Shown piece after piece: positions 16,677 to 25,426 of a stretch of DNA of 64,000 bases. The notes under the pieces are model-generated. The model searched no databases. It saw only the letters and a list, made by a program, of their open reading frames with translations, and had not been told where the DNA came from. The stretch is from the NCBI GenBank assembly GCA_964412195.1, contig CAYPNP010000001.1, positions 372,001-436,000 of the forward strand. Direction: 5' to 3'. The DNA comes from CAYPNP01 sp964412195 (GTDB lineage: Bacteria; Acidobacteriota; JAAYUB01). Positions within the stretch are counted from its first letter, which is position 1. Each line of letters begins with the position of its first letter. Made by a program: the position numbers and the translations under genes.

Positions 16677-16690
16677 TTCGGAATTCCGAA
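16677..16690. promoter_or_regulatory. Palindrome TTCGGAATTCCGAA, copy 3
   Basis: A third exact 14-bp copy, 52 bp upstream of the minus-strand 44-aa ORF that heads the radical SAM operon. On the plus strand the flank continues TATCCG, shared with the imperfect copy at 16844. Confidence 0.6.
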
Positions 16691-16843
16691 TATCCGCGCC
16701 GGTACTGGTCAGCTTATGTCACTGAAATAAAGAGAGATAGATTCCAAACGGCGCCGGGCCGCCCGTCCGGAAATGGGTGGATCTCGTCCCCGGCGATGGC
16801 CCGATGGATAGTTAACTTCATATATATGTGTTGGTTGGGAAAA

Positions 16844-16857
16844 TTCGAGATTCCGAA
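16844..16857. promoter_or_regulatory. Degenerate copy of the TTCGGAATTCCGAA element
   Basis: TTCGAGATTCCGAA followed by TATCCG, sharing the right half and flank with copy 3 located 167 bp away. It lies 62 bp past the end of the ABC exporter gene. Confidence 0.45.
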
Positions 16858-16918
16858 TATCCGGCCGGGCATCCCCTCGAATCCGGAAGCGACAACCGGA
16901 GGACCGGGACGGCTGGGG

Positions 16919-18745
16919 CTAGGGCTCGGGGGCGCCGGAGACGGGGGAGGCCGTGGCGGGCCGGGCGGAGCCGCCGACGGGCGCCTCCTGGTCGCGGTAC
17001 TGCAGCCGGTAGAGGCGGGCATAGATCCCGCCGCGCTCCAGCAGCTCGGCGTGGGTGCCCATCTCCCGCACCTCGCCTTTGTGCAGGACGAGGATCCGGT
17101 CGGCGTGCTGGACCGTGGACAGGCGGTGGGCGATGACCAGCGAGGTCCGGCCCCGCAGCAGCGTCCGGGTCGCCTCCTGGAGGAGCTGCTCCGTCTCGGT
17201 GTCGACGCTGGAGGTGGCCTCGTCCAGGACCAGGATGGCCGGGTCGCCGGCCAGGGCCCGGGCGAAGGACACCAGCTGCTTCTGCCCCACCGACAGGCCC
17301 GTCCCGCGTTCGCGGATGGCGTGGCCGAAGCCCTCGGGCATGGCCTCGACGAAGCGGTCCAGCCCCACCAGCCGGGCCGATTCGCGGAGCCGCCCCTCGT
17401 CCACACCGTCCCGCCCGAGGGCGATGTTGTCGCGCAGGTCGGTGGAAAACAGGAAGGGGTCCTGCAGCACCACCGCCATCTGGCGCCGCAGGTCGGCCTT
17501 GGCCACGTCGCGGATGCTCACGCCGTCCACCCGGATGTCGCCCTGCTGGAATTCGTAGAAGCGGCACAGGATGTTGATGAGGCTCGATTTGCCCGCGCCG
17601 GTGTGGCCGACGACGGCCACGGTCTCGCCCGGCTCCACCCGGAAGGAGATGTTTTTCAGCACCCACTCGCCCTCGTTGTAGGCGAAGGACACGTCCTGGA
17701 ATTCGATGGCCCCGCGCAGGCGCCGCAGCGGCACGGGCGCCGGAGGATCGGGCACCGCCGTGTCGTCGTCGAGGACCTTGAAGATCCGCTCGGAGGACGC
17801 CATGGCCGTCTGGAGGATGTTGTACTTCTCCGACAGGTCGCGGACCGGCCGCCAGAACATCTCGTTGAACTGCAGGAAGGCCATGACGGTGCCGAGGGTG
17901 ACGGCGCCGGACATCGAACTGACGCCCGAGTACCAGAGGATCAGCCCGATGGCCACCGCGCCGATGAGCTCCACCGCAGGGTAGAAGACCGCGTAGTAGA
18001 ACACCGAGCGGATGTTGGCGTTGCGATGGGCGGCGTTGATGGAGAGGAACTTCTCCATCGACTTCCGTTCCCGGCCGAAGAGCTGGTCCACCGTCATCCC
18101 CGTGATGTGCTCCTGCATGAAGGAGTTGATGCGGGCCAGCTGGATGCGGACGTCGCGGTAGGCCTCGCGGGCCTTCCGCCGGAACAGGAAGGTGGCGTAG
18201 AAGAGGAACGGCAGCACGCTGAGAGACACCAGCGACAGCTTCCAGTTCATGGAGAACATGAAACCGAGGATGCCGGCGATGGTGAAGACGTCGGTGAACA
18301 CCATCACGATGCCGGAGGAGAAGAGCTCGTTCAGCACCTCCACGTCGTTGGTCACGCGGGTCACCAGCCGGCCGATGGGATTTCGGTCGAAGTAGCGCAG
18401 TCCCTTGCCCTGCAGCACCCGGAAGACCTGCTGGCGGAGGTCGAGAATGGTGCGCTGGCCGATCCACTGGGTCAGGTAGCTGTTGCTGAACTGCAGGACG
18501 CCGCGAACCAGCAGCAGGCCCAGCAGGCCGAGGGCGGTCCAGAGGAGTCCGGCGGCGTCGCCCCGCGCGATGTCGACGTCCACGGCGCGCTTGACGAACC
18601 AGGGGCGGAAGGCCTCCATGCCCGACACCACCATGCTCAAGGCGATGCCCAGGGCGACGTGGCGGCGGTAGGGCCGCAGGTAAGTCAGCAGCCGCCGCAT
18701 CAACCGGTGGTCGTAAGCTTTGCCGAGTACCTCTTCTTCTTGCAT
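16919..18745 (-). CDS. ABC exporter half-transporter, catalytically competent subunit
   Basis: 608 aa: an N-terminal six-helix type I exporter membrane domain (residues about 25-320) fused to an ATPase domain. Walker A is GHTGAGKSSLI, the signature is LSVGQKQ, and Walker B with catalytic Glu is ILVLDEATSSVD. A long extra open stretch upstream is composed of intergenic repeat words, so ATG 18745 (MQEEEVLGKAYDH, AAGGA 7 nt upstream) is the start. It pairs with the gene at 18955-20712: heterodimeric exporters of the LmrCD/BmrCD/TmrAB kind are encoded this way, with one normal and one degenerate ATPase. Substrate unknown (drugs, lipids or peptides). Confidence 0.9.
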   Translation of the reverse strand: MQEEEVLGKAYDHRLMRRLLTYLRPYRRHVALGIALSMVVSGMEAFRPWFVKRAVDVDIARGDAAGLLWTALGLLGLLLVRGVLQFSNSYLTQWIGQRTILDLRQQVFRVLQGKGLRYFDRNPIGRLVTRVTNDVEVLNELFSSGIVMVFTDVFTIAGILGFMFSMNWKLSLVSLSVLPFLFYATFLFRRKAREAYRDVRIQLARINSFMQEHITGMTVDQLFGRERKSMEKFLSINAAHRNANIRSVFYYAVFYPAVELIGAVAIGLILWYSGVSSMSGAVTLGTVMAFLQFNEMFWRPVRDLSEKYNILQTAMASSERIFKVLDDDTAVPDPPAPVPLRRLRGAIEFQDVSFAYNEGEWVLKNISFRVEPGETVAVVGHTGAGKSSLINILCRFYEFQQGDIRVDGVSIRDVAKADLRRQMAVVLQDPFLFSTDLRDNIALGRDGVDEGRLRESARLVGLDRFVEAMPEGFGHAIRERGTGLSVGQKQLVSFARALAGDPAILVLDEATSSVDTETEQLLQEATRTLLRGRTSLVIAHRLSTVQHADRILVLHKGEVREMGTHAELLERGGIYARLYRLQYRDQEAPVGGSARPATASPVSGAPEP

Positions 18746-18766
18746 CGCTCGTTCCTTGGTTCCAAT

Positions 18767-18948
18767 CCGGACCTGGGACCTGGGGCCTGGGACCTGACCG
18801 GAATCTACCGCTTCAAACGCCCGCCAGAATCCGCTCCGTTTCCCTGGTCCAGCTCCCGCGCTCCAACTCCCTGGGTCCGAGTCCCCAGCCCTGAGCCCCG
18901 AGTCCCGAGTCCCGAGCCCCCAGGTCCCAGTTCCCAGATCCCAGGTCC
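18767..18948. repeat. GGACCTGGG / CCCAGGTCC inverted word arrays between the ABC genes
   Basis: The left array (18767-18801) repeats GACCTGGG-like words. The right array (about 18872-18948) repeats CCGAGTCC and CCCAGGTCC-like words in the opposite sense. Together they form an imperfect long inverted repeat filling the gap between the two exporter genes. Confidence 0.75.
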
Positions 18949-18954
18949 TTCTCC

Positions 18955-20712
18955 CTACATCGCCTCCAGCTCGCTCTCCAGCAGCTGCCGGCTGTAGAGG
19001 TCGGCGTAGAGCCCGCCGCGCGCCAGCAACTCGGCGTGGGTGCCCTGTTCGGCGATGCACCCCTCCTCCAGCACCACGATCAGGTCGGCGTCCTGCACGG
19101 TGGAGATCCGGTGGCTGATGATCAGGCTGGTCCGCTCGCGCATCACCTGTTTGAGCTCCCGCAGGATCCGGGCTTCCGTCTCGGTGTCCACCGCCGACAG
19201 GGCGTCGTCCAGGATCAGGATGGCCGGATCGCGGATCACGGCGCGGGCGATGGAGGTCCGCTGCTTCTGGCCACCGGACAGGGTGATGCCGCGCTCACCC
19301 AGCATGGTCTGGTAGCGGGCCGGGAACTCGGCCACGTCACGGTCCAGGTGGGCCACGCCGGCTGCGCGCTCCACGGCCTCCGGGGGCGCGTCGTCCATGC
19401 CGTAGGCGATGTTCTCGGCCAGGGTGTCCGAGAAGAGGAATGTCTCCTGCTGTACGTAGCCGATGGCCGCCCGCAGGGTTTCCAGAGGGATCCGCCGGGC
19501 GTCCACGCCGTCGATGAGCACCTCGCCGGCGGTGGGATCGAAGAGCCGGGGGATCAGGTTGACCAGGCTCGACTTCCCCGAGCCGGTCCGGCCGACGACG
19601 GCCACCATCGCGCCGCGCGGCACGCGCAGGCGGATGTCGTGCAGCACGGCCGGGCCGCCGGGGTAGGCGAAGGAGACTCCCCGGAACTCGATCTCCCCGC
19701 CGATGGAGTCGATCCCGGCCGCCTTCTCGGGCGGGTCGGCGATCTCCGGCTCGGTGCGGGCGATCTTGGTCAGCCGGGCCATGGAGGCGGCACCCTGCTG
19801 CAGGAGGTTGGCAACCCAGCCGAAGGCGATCATGGGCCAGATCAGCATCATCAGGTAGCCGAAGAAGGCGGTCAGGGTGCCGATGGTCATCTGTCCGCGG
19901 ATCACCCGCAGGCCGCCGGCGTACAGGGTGATAACCAGCGAGGCGCCCACCAGCAGGAACATCAGCGGCCAGAGCAGCGACTGCACCTTGGCCACGGCGA
20001 GGTTCTTCCGGAGGTAGTCCTCGCCCATGGCGCCGAACCGGCCGATTTCCTGAGGCTCGCGGACGTACGCCTGCACGATGCGCATGCCGGAGAGGTTCTC
20101 CTGGGCCTGGCTGGTCAGCAGCGAGAACTGGGCCTGCCGGGCGTCGTAGAGCCGGTGCAGCGTCCGGCCGAGGCGGAAGACCACGAAGGACACCGCGGGC
20201 AGGGGAATGAGGGCCAGCAGGGTCAGCGGCCAGCTGTTCCAGAACATCAGGCCGAGTGTCATCACGAAAATGATGACCGTGTCGGCGGAGTACATGATGC
20301 ACGGGCCCAGCACGCTGCGGACCGAGGCGATGTCGTTGGTGGCATGGGCCATCAGGTCGCCGGTCGGGGTGCGCTGGAAGTAGGACAGCGACAGCTTCTG
20401 GATGTGGGCGAGCAGGTCGTTGCGGAGGTCGTACTCCACGTGCCGGGAGACCACGATGATGGTCTGCCGGGTGGCGTAGGAGAAGACGCCCGCGGCGAGG
20501 GTCAGCAGGACCACCAGGCCGCCGTAAATGAACAGCGGCAAGGCGATGGGGCGGCCGGCGGCCAAGCCGTCCTGGAGCGTGTCGACCGCGCGGCCGATGA
20601 TCTGCGGCTGGACCACCGTCAGCAGGTTGCTCAGCAGCACCGCGGCGAAACCCAGCGCCAGCGTGCGACGGTACCGCCACAGGTACGGTTTCAATGCCTT
20701 TAATGCCTTCAT
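18955..20712 (-). CDS. ABC exporter half-transporter with degenerate catalytic site
   Basis: 585 aa: six membrane helices (about residues 15-310), then an ATPase domain with Walker A GRTGSGKSSLVN and signature LSGGQKQ. Walker B ends ILILDDALSAVD, where Asp replaces the catalytic Glu. That substitution marks the non-hydrolysing site of heterodimeric exporters, and the neighbouring gene supplies the canonical site. It is first in the two-gene operon. Upstream (20713-21014) lies a composite repeat rather than an obvious promoter. Confidence 0.9.
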   Translation of the reverse strand: MKALKALKPYLWRYRRTLALGFAAVLLSNLLTVVQPQIIGRAVDTLQDGLAAGRPIALPLFIYGGLVVLLTLAAGVFSYATRQTIIVVSRHVEYDLRNDLLAHIQKLSLSYFQRTPTGDLMAHATNDIASVRSVLGPCIMYSADTVIIFVMTLGLMFWNSWPLTLLALIPLPAVSFVVFRLGRTLHRLYDARQAQFSLLTSQAQENLSGMRIVQAYVREPQEIGRFGAMGEDYLRKNLAVAKVQSLLWPLMFLLVGASLVITLYAGGLRVIRGQMTIGTLTAFFGYLMMLIWPMIAFGWVANLLQQGAASMARLTKIARTEPEIADPPEKAAGIDSIGGEIEFRGVSFAYPGGPAVLHDIRLRVPRGAMVAVVGRTGSGKSSLVNLIPRLFDPTAGEVLIDGVDARRIPLETLRAAIGYVQQETFLFSDTLAENIAYGMDDAPPEAVERAAGVAHLDRDVAEFPARYQTMLGERGITLSGGQKQRTSIARAVIRDPAILILDDALSAVDTETEARILRELKQVMRERTSLIISHRISTVQDADLIVVLEEGCIAEQGTHAELLARGGLYADLYSRQLLESELEAM

Positions 20713-20723
20713 CGCCCTAATCC

Positions 20724-20813
20724 ATCGTGCTCGTGCTCGTCATCGTAATCGTAATCGTGCTCGTAATCGTCATCGGATCAAGAAGTTCGCGCAGAGTCGC
20801 AGAGGACGCAGAG
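20724..20813. repeat. Composite dispersed repeat, copy A (GATTACGA words + CTCTGCG words)
   Basis: Reverse-complemented, this reads: CTCTGCG words, a joint GAACTTCTTGATCCGAT, then GATTACGA/GAGCACGA words. The same order and joint occur at 59921-60003 on the plus strand, 39 kb away. Further degenerate words (CGCGGAT, CGCAGAT) follow to about 20880. The rest of the 300-bp gap shows no gene. Confidence 0.75.
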
Positions 20814-21014
20814 CCGAACCTGGACGCGGATGCACGCGGATTCCCGCAGATCCAACCGGGAAGCCGGAGCACAGCGGGTTGGATCATTTTCATCTCCGGT
20901 TGTGTGCCTTGGAACATGTTCACTCGTGCTCGGAATCGGAATAGCAACCGTCACCCCAACGCAGACACTCCACTTTACGCCCCGTCCCTGCGGATTGCAA
21001 CGCCGGAACCACCG

Positions 21015-22064
21015 TCAGTCCTCTCCCCGTCCCGGCGACTCACCCGGCACGACCGTCAGTCGCAGCCGCTCGGTTCCGCGCAGCACGGTGACCGCTACGG
21101 GGATGCCGATCCTCTCACCCGTCAACAACCGGTGGAGGGCGTCGATGCTGGCCACGGCCTCCTCTTCCAGACCCACGATGATGTCCCCTTCCCGGAATCC
21201 GGCCTGGCGGGCGGGGCTGTCGTCCTCGATCCCCACCACCAGAACGCCGCCGTCGCCCGGCAGCTCATGGAAGCGGACGATCCGCCGGTGCAGGGCGATG
21301 TTCTGGCCGGCCACGCCGATGACGCTCCGCCGGATTTTGCCGTCCCGGATGAGCCCGGCCGCGACGAACTTGGCGGTGTCGATGGCGATGGCGAAGCACA
21401 GACCCTGGGCCGGCAGGATCACTGCCGTGTTGACGCCGATGACTTCGCCCGAGGAATTGACCAGCGGGCCGCCGGAATTGCCGGGGTTCAGCGCGGCGTC
21501 GGTCTGGATGACGTTGTCGATCAGCCGCCCCGATTGCGCCCGCAGCGAGCGGCCGAGGGCGCTGACCACGCCCGCGGTCACCGTGCACTGGAAGCCGTAC
21601 GGATTGCCGATGGCCACAACCAGCTGGCCCACCCGGATGCGGGCGGTCGTGCCGAGGCGGACCGGAGGGACCCCGTCGGCGTCGATCCGGATCACCGCCA
21701 GGTCCGTGTCCGGGTCGTCGCCGATCAGCTCACCGGGCAGCCGGCTCCCGTCCAGCAGGGTGACGTCCAGGCGGGAGGCGCGGTGGACGACGTGGCTGTT
21801 GGTCAGGATGAAGCCGTCCGGGGTGAAGAGGAGGCCCGATCCGCTGCCGCCACGGTTCCGGGACGGTCGCCCGTTTGCGGAGGGCGCCCGCCCGTGCGCC
21901 TCGATGTTCACCACGGCGGGGCTGACCGCCTCGGCGACGCCGATCACCGCCCGGGAGTACGCATCCAGGAGCTCCCCCTCCGGTCGGGCGGCCGGCGGGG
22001 CGCCGGGCAGGTCTCCCGGGGGCTGGGCCCCGGCCACCCACTGGAACATGGGTTCTGGCTTCAT
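21015..22064 (-). CDS. HtrA/DegP-like trypsin-type serine protease with PDZ domain
   Basis: 349 aa. The catalytic triad is visible: His in TNSHVVHR, Asp in DTDLAVI, Ser in ALNPGNSGGPL. A single C-terminal PDZ domain (about 255-340; VLVVGIEDDSPARQAGFREG) follows. There is no signal peptide or membrane helix at the N-terminus, so unlike DegP/DegS it looks cytoplasmic, or exported by another route. A good AGGGAGGAG site precedes ATG 22064. Role: protein quality control or regulated proteolysis. It lies 200 bp downstream of the HTH/FG-GAP gene cluster on the same strand, possibly a separate unit. Confidence 0.88.
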   Translation of the reverse strand: MKPEPMFQWVAGAQPPGDLPGAPPAARPEGELLDAYSRAVIGVAEAVSPAVVNIEAHGRAPSANGRPSRNRGGSGSGLLFTPDGFILTNSHVVHRASRLDVTLLDGSRLPGELIGDDPDTDLAVIRIDADGVPPVRLGTTARIRVGQLVVAIGNPYGFQCTVTAGVVSALGRSLRAQSGRLIDNVIQTDAALNPGNSGGPLVNSSGEVIGVNTAVILPAQGLCFAIAIDTAKFVAAGLIRDGKIRRSVIGVAGQNIALHRRIVRFHELPGDGGVLVVGIEDDSPARQAGFREGDIIVGLEEEAVASIDALHRLLTGERIGIPVAVTVLRGTERLRLTVVPGESPGRGED

Positions 22065-22265
22065 GGTTCTCCTCCCTGTCTCCCGGGTTGGCGAATGGAC
22101 GGATTTGTCAGGCGCCGGCCGGTGGGATTGAATAAAGTTGGATGCAGGCGGGGTCTGTCGGATGCCGCCAGGCGGACACTTCGGAAGAATCGTGGAGGCG
22201 ACGTTCCGGCCGGGAAAGGGGGGGGATTGTATCGGGGAGTCCGGGGGGCGTACCGGTTCCGTGCG

Positions 22266-23744
22266 TCACCAGCGGATGGACGGCGTTTCGCTGAACCGCG
22301 TCCCGTCCCAGTAAAGGATGCGGCGGAACCGCTCAAGCTCGGCGTCGGAATAGGAGTGGTCCAGCCAGTCCTGCTCTTCCAGGCAGCGGTGCTGCACCTG
22401 GTAGCCGCTGTTGGTTTCCACCCGCTGGAGCTCCAGCCCGTGGCTGAACGTGTAGATGAGCCCGCCGGGGACGGAACAGGGCGGACGGGGAGCGGATTCG
22501 GTCCCCAGGATCACGGCGTCGCTGGTGACGCGGATGTCCGGAACGATGCCCTCCGACCGCGTGGCCAGGGTCAGGCAGTGCTGGGGGAGCAACAAGCAGG
22601 CGATTTCCCTCCCCGTGGGACCGATGGCCGCCCGGTTGGCGAAAACCCTTTCCGCGCGCCGTTCGGGGGGTAGCCGGCGCGAGTCCAGGACCAGGAAGCA
22701 GCCCAGATGGAGGTCCCGGTTGGTTCCGCCGACCAGCAGCTCCTTCCAGCCGTCGCCGTCCATATCGTAGGCGGTGAGGATGGTCAGCGTCCCGTCGTGC
22801 GGATATTCGGCGACGGCACGGCCGGAAGAGTCCAGAACGAAGAGGCACGTCGGGTACTGGCTGGAGTGGCAGGCGTTGACCAGAATCTCCCGGCGGCCAT
22901 CGCCGTCGAGATCGTCGATCATGAAATAACGGATCTTCCACGAGGCGTCGAGTCGTTCACCCCCCACGATCCAGGGCCGGCCGGGCTGGAACCTCCAGAG
23001 TTCCCGGCCATCATCGGCCAGCGCGTGAAGGGTGCAGGAACCTCCGCCCTCCGGCGCGTCGCCAGTCACGACCAGGATTTCGCGGCGACCACCCCCGTCC
23101 AGTTCCTCCATCGCCTGCATCCGAGCCTCGCGGAGCATCGTGATCTCCTCGGGCCCTTCGGGGGACAGCATCAGGGGCGCCTGGAAGCGCCGTTGCCACA
23201 GGATGGAACCGGCGGCGTCCAGGGCGGAGAGGGTCCGGCTCTCCAGGCGCAGGCTGTCCACGACCGGGCCCGTGGCGGCCGCCCCCGCGGGATGCCCGCC
23301 GGGTTGCCAGATCAGGAATCCGCCGGCCACGACCAGTCCCAAGGCGGCCATTGCCCACCCGATCTGCCAGGCACGGGGCAGCCTGGCGAGCCAAGGCAGA
23401 GAGACCGGGCCGGATTGCCGGGAAGAATCGGTCCGATCCGTCGGATCCGACCGATCCGCCCGATGAAAAGAACCTGAAGCAGTAGAATCACCGGGCGGGG
23501 CGGCCGGTTCTTTGGACTCCGTCGGATGCGCCAGGGAGCGGCCGCCGTTGCCGTTGCCCGCCGGCTTGGCGGTGTGCATCCATTCATCCAGCTCGTCGGT
23601 GTAAGCGAAAACCCGCTCCAGACCTCCGCCGGGAAGACGGTAGACCGGCAGGTTGGCTTCTTTTTCCCAGCGCTGGACGGTACGCACTGCCCGCCCCATG
23701 TGGGCGGCGATCTCCTTCCAGGATTCCAGGCGGCGTTTCTCCAC
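22266..23744 (-). CDS. HTH - membrane helix - FG-GAP repeat protein, paralogue 1
   Basis: 492 aa from GTG 23744. The N-terminal 65 residues form an HTH (LESWKEIAAHMGRAVRTVQR, then a wing-like segment ERVFAYTDELDEWM), probably DNA binding. A disordered Ser/Asp/Arg linker and one membrane helix (WAMAALGLVVAGGFLIW) follow. The C-terminal 300 residues contain FG-GAP/VCBS-type repeats with calcium-binding-like Asp motifs (DDLDGDGRREILV, DMDGDGWKELLVGG). The topology implies cytoplasmic DNA binding and a periplasmic beta-propeller, as in ToxR/CadC-like one-component regulators but with a propeller sensor. It is the last of three tandem paralogues. The far-upstream alternative start would add a low-complexity leader. 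Confidence 0.8.
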   Translation of the reverse strand: MEKRRLESWKEIAAHMGRAVRTVQRWEKEANLPVYRLPGGGLERVFAYTDELDEWMHTAKPAGNGNGGRSLAHPTESKEPAAPPGDSTASGSFHRADRSDPTDRTDSSRQSGPVSLPWLARLPRAWQIGWAMAALGLVVAGGFLIWQPGGHPAGAAATGPVVDSLRLESRTLSALDAAGSILWQRRFQAPLMLSPEGPEEITMLREARMQAMEELDGGGRREILVVTGDAPEGGGSCTLHALADDGRELWRFQPGRPWIVGGERLDASWKIRYFMIDDLDGDGRREILVNACHSSQYPTCLFVLDSSGRAVAEYPHDGTLTILTAYDMDGDGWKELLVGGTNRDLHLGCFLVLDSRRLPPERRAERVFANRAAIGPTGREIACLLLPQHCLTLATRSEGIVPDIRVTSDAVILGTESAPRPPCSVPGGLIYTFSHGLELQRVETNSGYQVQHRCLEEQDWLDHSYSDAELERFRRILYWDGTRFSETPSIRW

Positions 23745-23838
23745 GGTCTTCCCAACTCTCCGTATCTGCGGGGATGATGGTAGCGGAAGTCGGGAGAAAA
23801 TTCCACCGGAATGTAATAAACACAATATAGATAGTATC

Positions 23839-25287
23839 TCAGGGTCGTGACAGCGGCGCCCGGCGGAGGTTCCGGGTCGGCTCGGCGGTGTACCGCTCAC
23901 CGTTCCAATAGAGGACGGGCTCCATCCCGACCAGTTCCTCCTTCGAGAAGGGGCGGTCCAGCATGCCGTTTGCCTCGAGGCAACGGTGGTAGGCCAGGTA
24001 GGTGGGGCCGGCGTCTACTCCCAGCAGCCGGAGTCGCCGGTCCAGGCGGAACGTCACGCCGCCGCCCACCGGGCAGGGCGGACGCAGGATGAAGCCGGTG
24101 TCGACGCCGATCCAGTCCGGTCCGATCCGGATCTCCTGGGCACGGCCGTAGTTCTCGGTGGCGAGGTTCACGCTGTCGCGGGGGAACAGCAGGTAATACA
24201 GCTCCTGCCCGGGCGGGGCGTCGGCGCAGCGGTGGTTCGGCGTGTCGGGCTGGGGGGAGGCTCCCGAGACGGCCCGGTCGTCCAGGACCGCCAGGCATCC
24301 CTTGAGGTAGCCGTTGTTGATGCCCGCGGCGAGGATCTCCGACCGCCCGTCCCCGTCCAGGTCGGTGGTGGTCATGGTGAGGAAATGGCCGCTGTGAATG
24401 TATTGGCCGCGGGGCCGCCCGCCGGAGTCGAGGAGCGTGATGGTGCAGGGGAAGAAGGAATGGTTGTAGGCGAGGAGCAGGACCTCCTTTCTCCCGTCGC
24501 GTTCGAAGTCCTCGATCCGGAAAAAGCGGATCATGAAAACGCCATCAAAACGGGTGTCCCCGAAGGCGAGGGAACGGCCGGGACGATATTGCCAGAGCCC
24601 CTCGCCCCGCTCGTCCAGGCAGTGCAGGATGGCCGGTTGCAGTGGATTCAGGTCGGATTGGGTGACCGCCAGGATCTCACGGGCGCCGTCACCGTCCAGG
24701 TCCTCCAGGGCATCCAGGTGGCCTCCCTCCGGCATTGGATAGTTCATGGTCCGGGGGTCCCAGCGGAGCAGGGGCTCGGGAAAACTCCGCCGCCAGAGTT
24801 CCTGGCCGTCCTTGTCCAGGGCGGCCAGGGTCCGGCCCTCCAGGCGGAGTTCGGCGACGGCGGGGGTGGCCGTTCCGCCGGTGAGGCGCCAGACCGTGGC
24901 CGCGAGCAGGAGCAGGCCCACCGCGAAGGTTGTCTTCCAGGGAAAAGCCCTCCGCCGCGGGGCGGCTGTCAGCGGGATTTCCGCGGTCACCGGCCGGTCA
25001 GGCGCTGTCGGCGCCGTCGCGGCCGGTGCAGGATCGGCCGGTGGACCGTCCGAAGTGACGGCGGAAGTATCGGATCCATCCGGCGGGGGCAGGTCGGCGT
25101 CCGGCGTCCGGTCGGAGTGCATCCAGCGTTCGAGTTCGCCGGCGAAGGAGTGTACCCGTTCCACTCCCTCCCCGGGGGCGCGATGCACCGGCAAGCCGTT
25201 CTCCTTCTCCCACCGCTGCACGGTCCGGATCGAGCGTCCCAGGTAAGCGGCGATCTCCTTCCAGGAATCCAGCTTCTTCGAGTCCAC
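23839..25287 (-). CDS. HTH - membrane helix - FG-GAP repeat protein, paralogue 2
   Basis: 482 aa from GTG 25287, the middle paralogue. HTH region LDSWKEIAAYLGRSIRTVQR is followed by VHSFAGELERWM. A Pro/Asp/Thr linker leads to a membrane helix (FAVGLLLLAATVWRLTG). The propeller repeats include DLDGDGAREILAVT and DLDGDGRSEILAAG. The C-terminal PTYLAYHRCLEANGMLDRPF matches the equivalent segment of its neighbours, so the duplication includes the whole protein. The start is chosen to lie just before the conserved HTH; the ribosome site is weak. The gene order and strand suggest serial duplication. Confidence 0.8.
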   Translation of the reverse strand: MDSKKLDSWKEIAAYLGRSIRTVQRWEKENGLPVHRAPGEGVERVHSFAGELERWMHSDRTPDADLPPPDGSDTSAVTSDGPPADPAPAATAPTAPDRPVTAEIPLTAAPRRRAFPWKTTFAVGLLLLAATVWRLTGGTATPAVAELRLEGRTLAALDKDGQELWRRSFPEPLLRWDPRTMNYPMPEGGHLDALEDLDGDGAREILAVTQSDLNPLQPAILHCLDERGEGLWQYRPGRSLAFGDTRFDGVFMIRFFRIEDFERDGRKEVLLLAYNHSFFPCTITLLDSGGRPRGQYIHSGHFLTMTTTDLDGDGRSEILAAGINNGYLKGCLAVLDDRAVSGASPQPDTPNHRCADAPPGQELYYLLFPRDSVNLATENYGRAQEIRIGPDWIGVDTGFILRPPCPVGGGVTFRLDRRLRLLGVDAGPTYLAYHRCLEANGMLDRPFSKEELVGMEPVLYWNGERYTAEPTRNLRRAPLSRP

Positions 25288-25426
25288 TCCCTCGTCTCGC
25301 GATGATGTGTTGCCCCTATTGTACGCGATGGGTGGCCGGAATGCCAGAGGCACCGCGGGCACGGCGGCGGCAGGACCGGGTGGGAGGGGGGGGGATTCCC
25401 GCCCGGGGGAACGGCGCCCGAGGCTG

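Noticed and set aside
16714..16821. 35-aa minus-strand ORF starting MKLTIHR
   Set aside because: Resembles the first residues of some metallo-beta-lactamase-fold proteins and a phrase at 13280, but no ribosome site and no continuing domain; may be a decayed remnant.
16640..18997. 785-aa plus-strand open frame over the ABC exporter gene
   Set aside because: Antisense of a complete ABC transporter; composition typical of GC-skew shadows.
18746..19060. N-terminal extension of the ABC protein to 19060
   Set aside because: Made of GGACCTGGG words and the end of the other gene; the conserved start MQEEEVLGKAYDH has a ribosome site.
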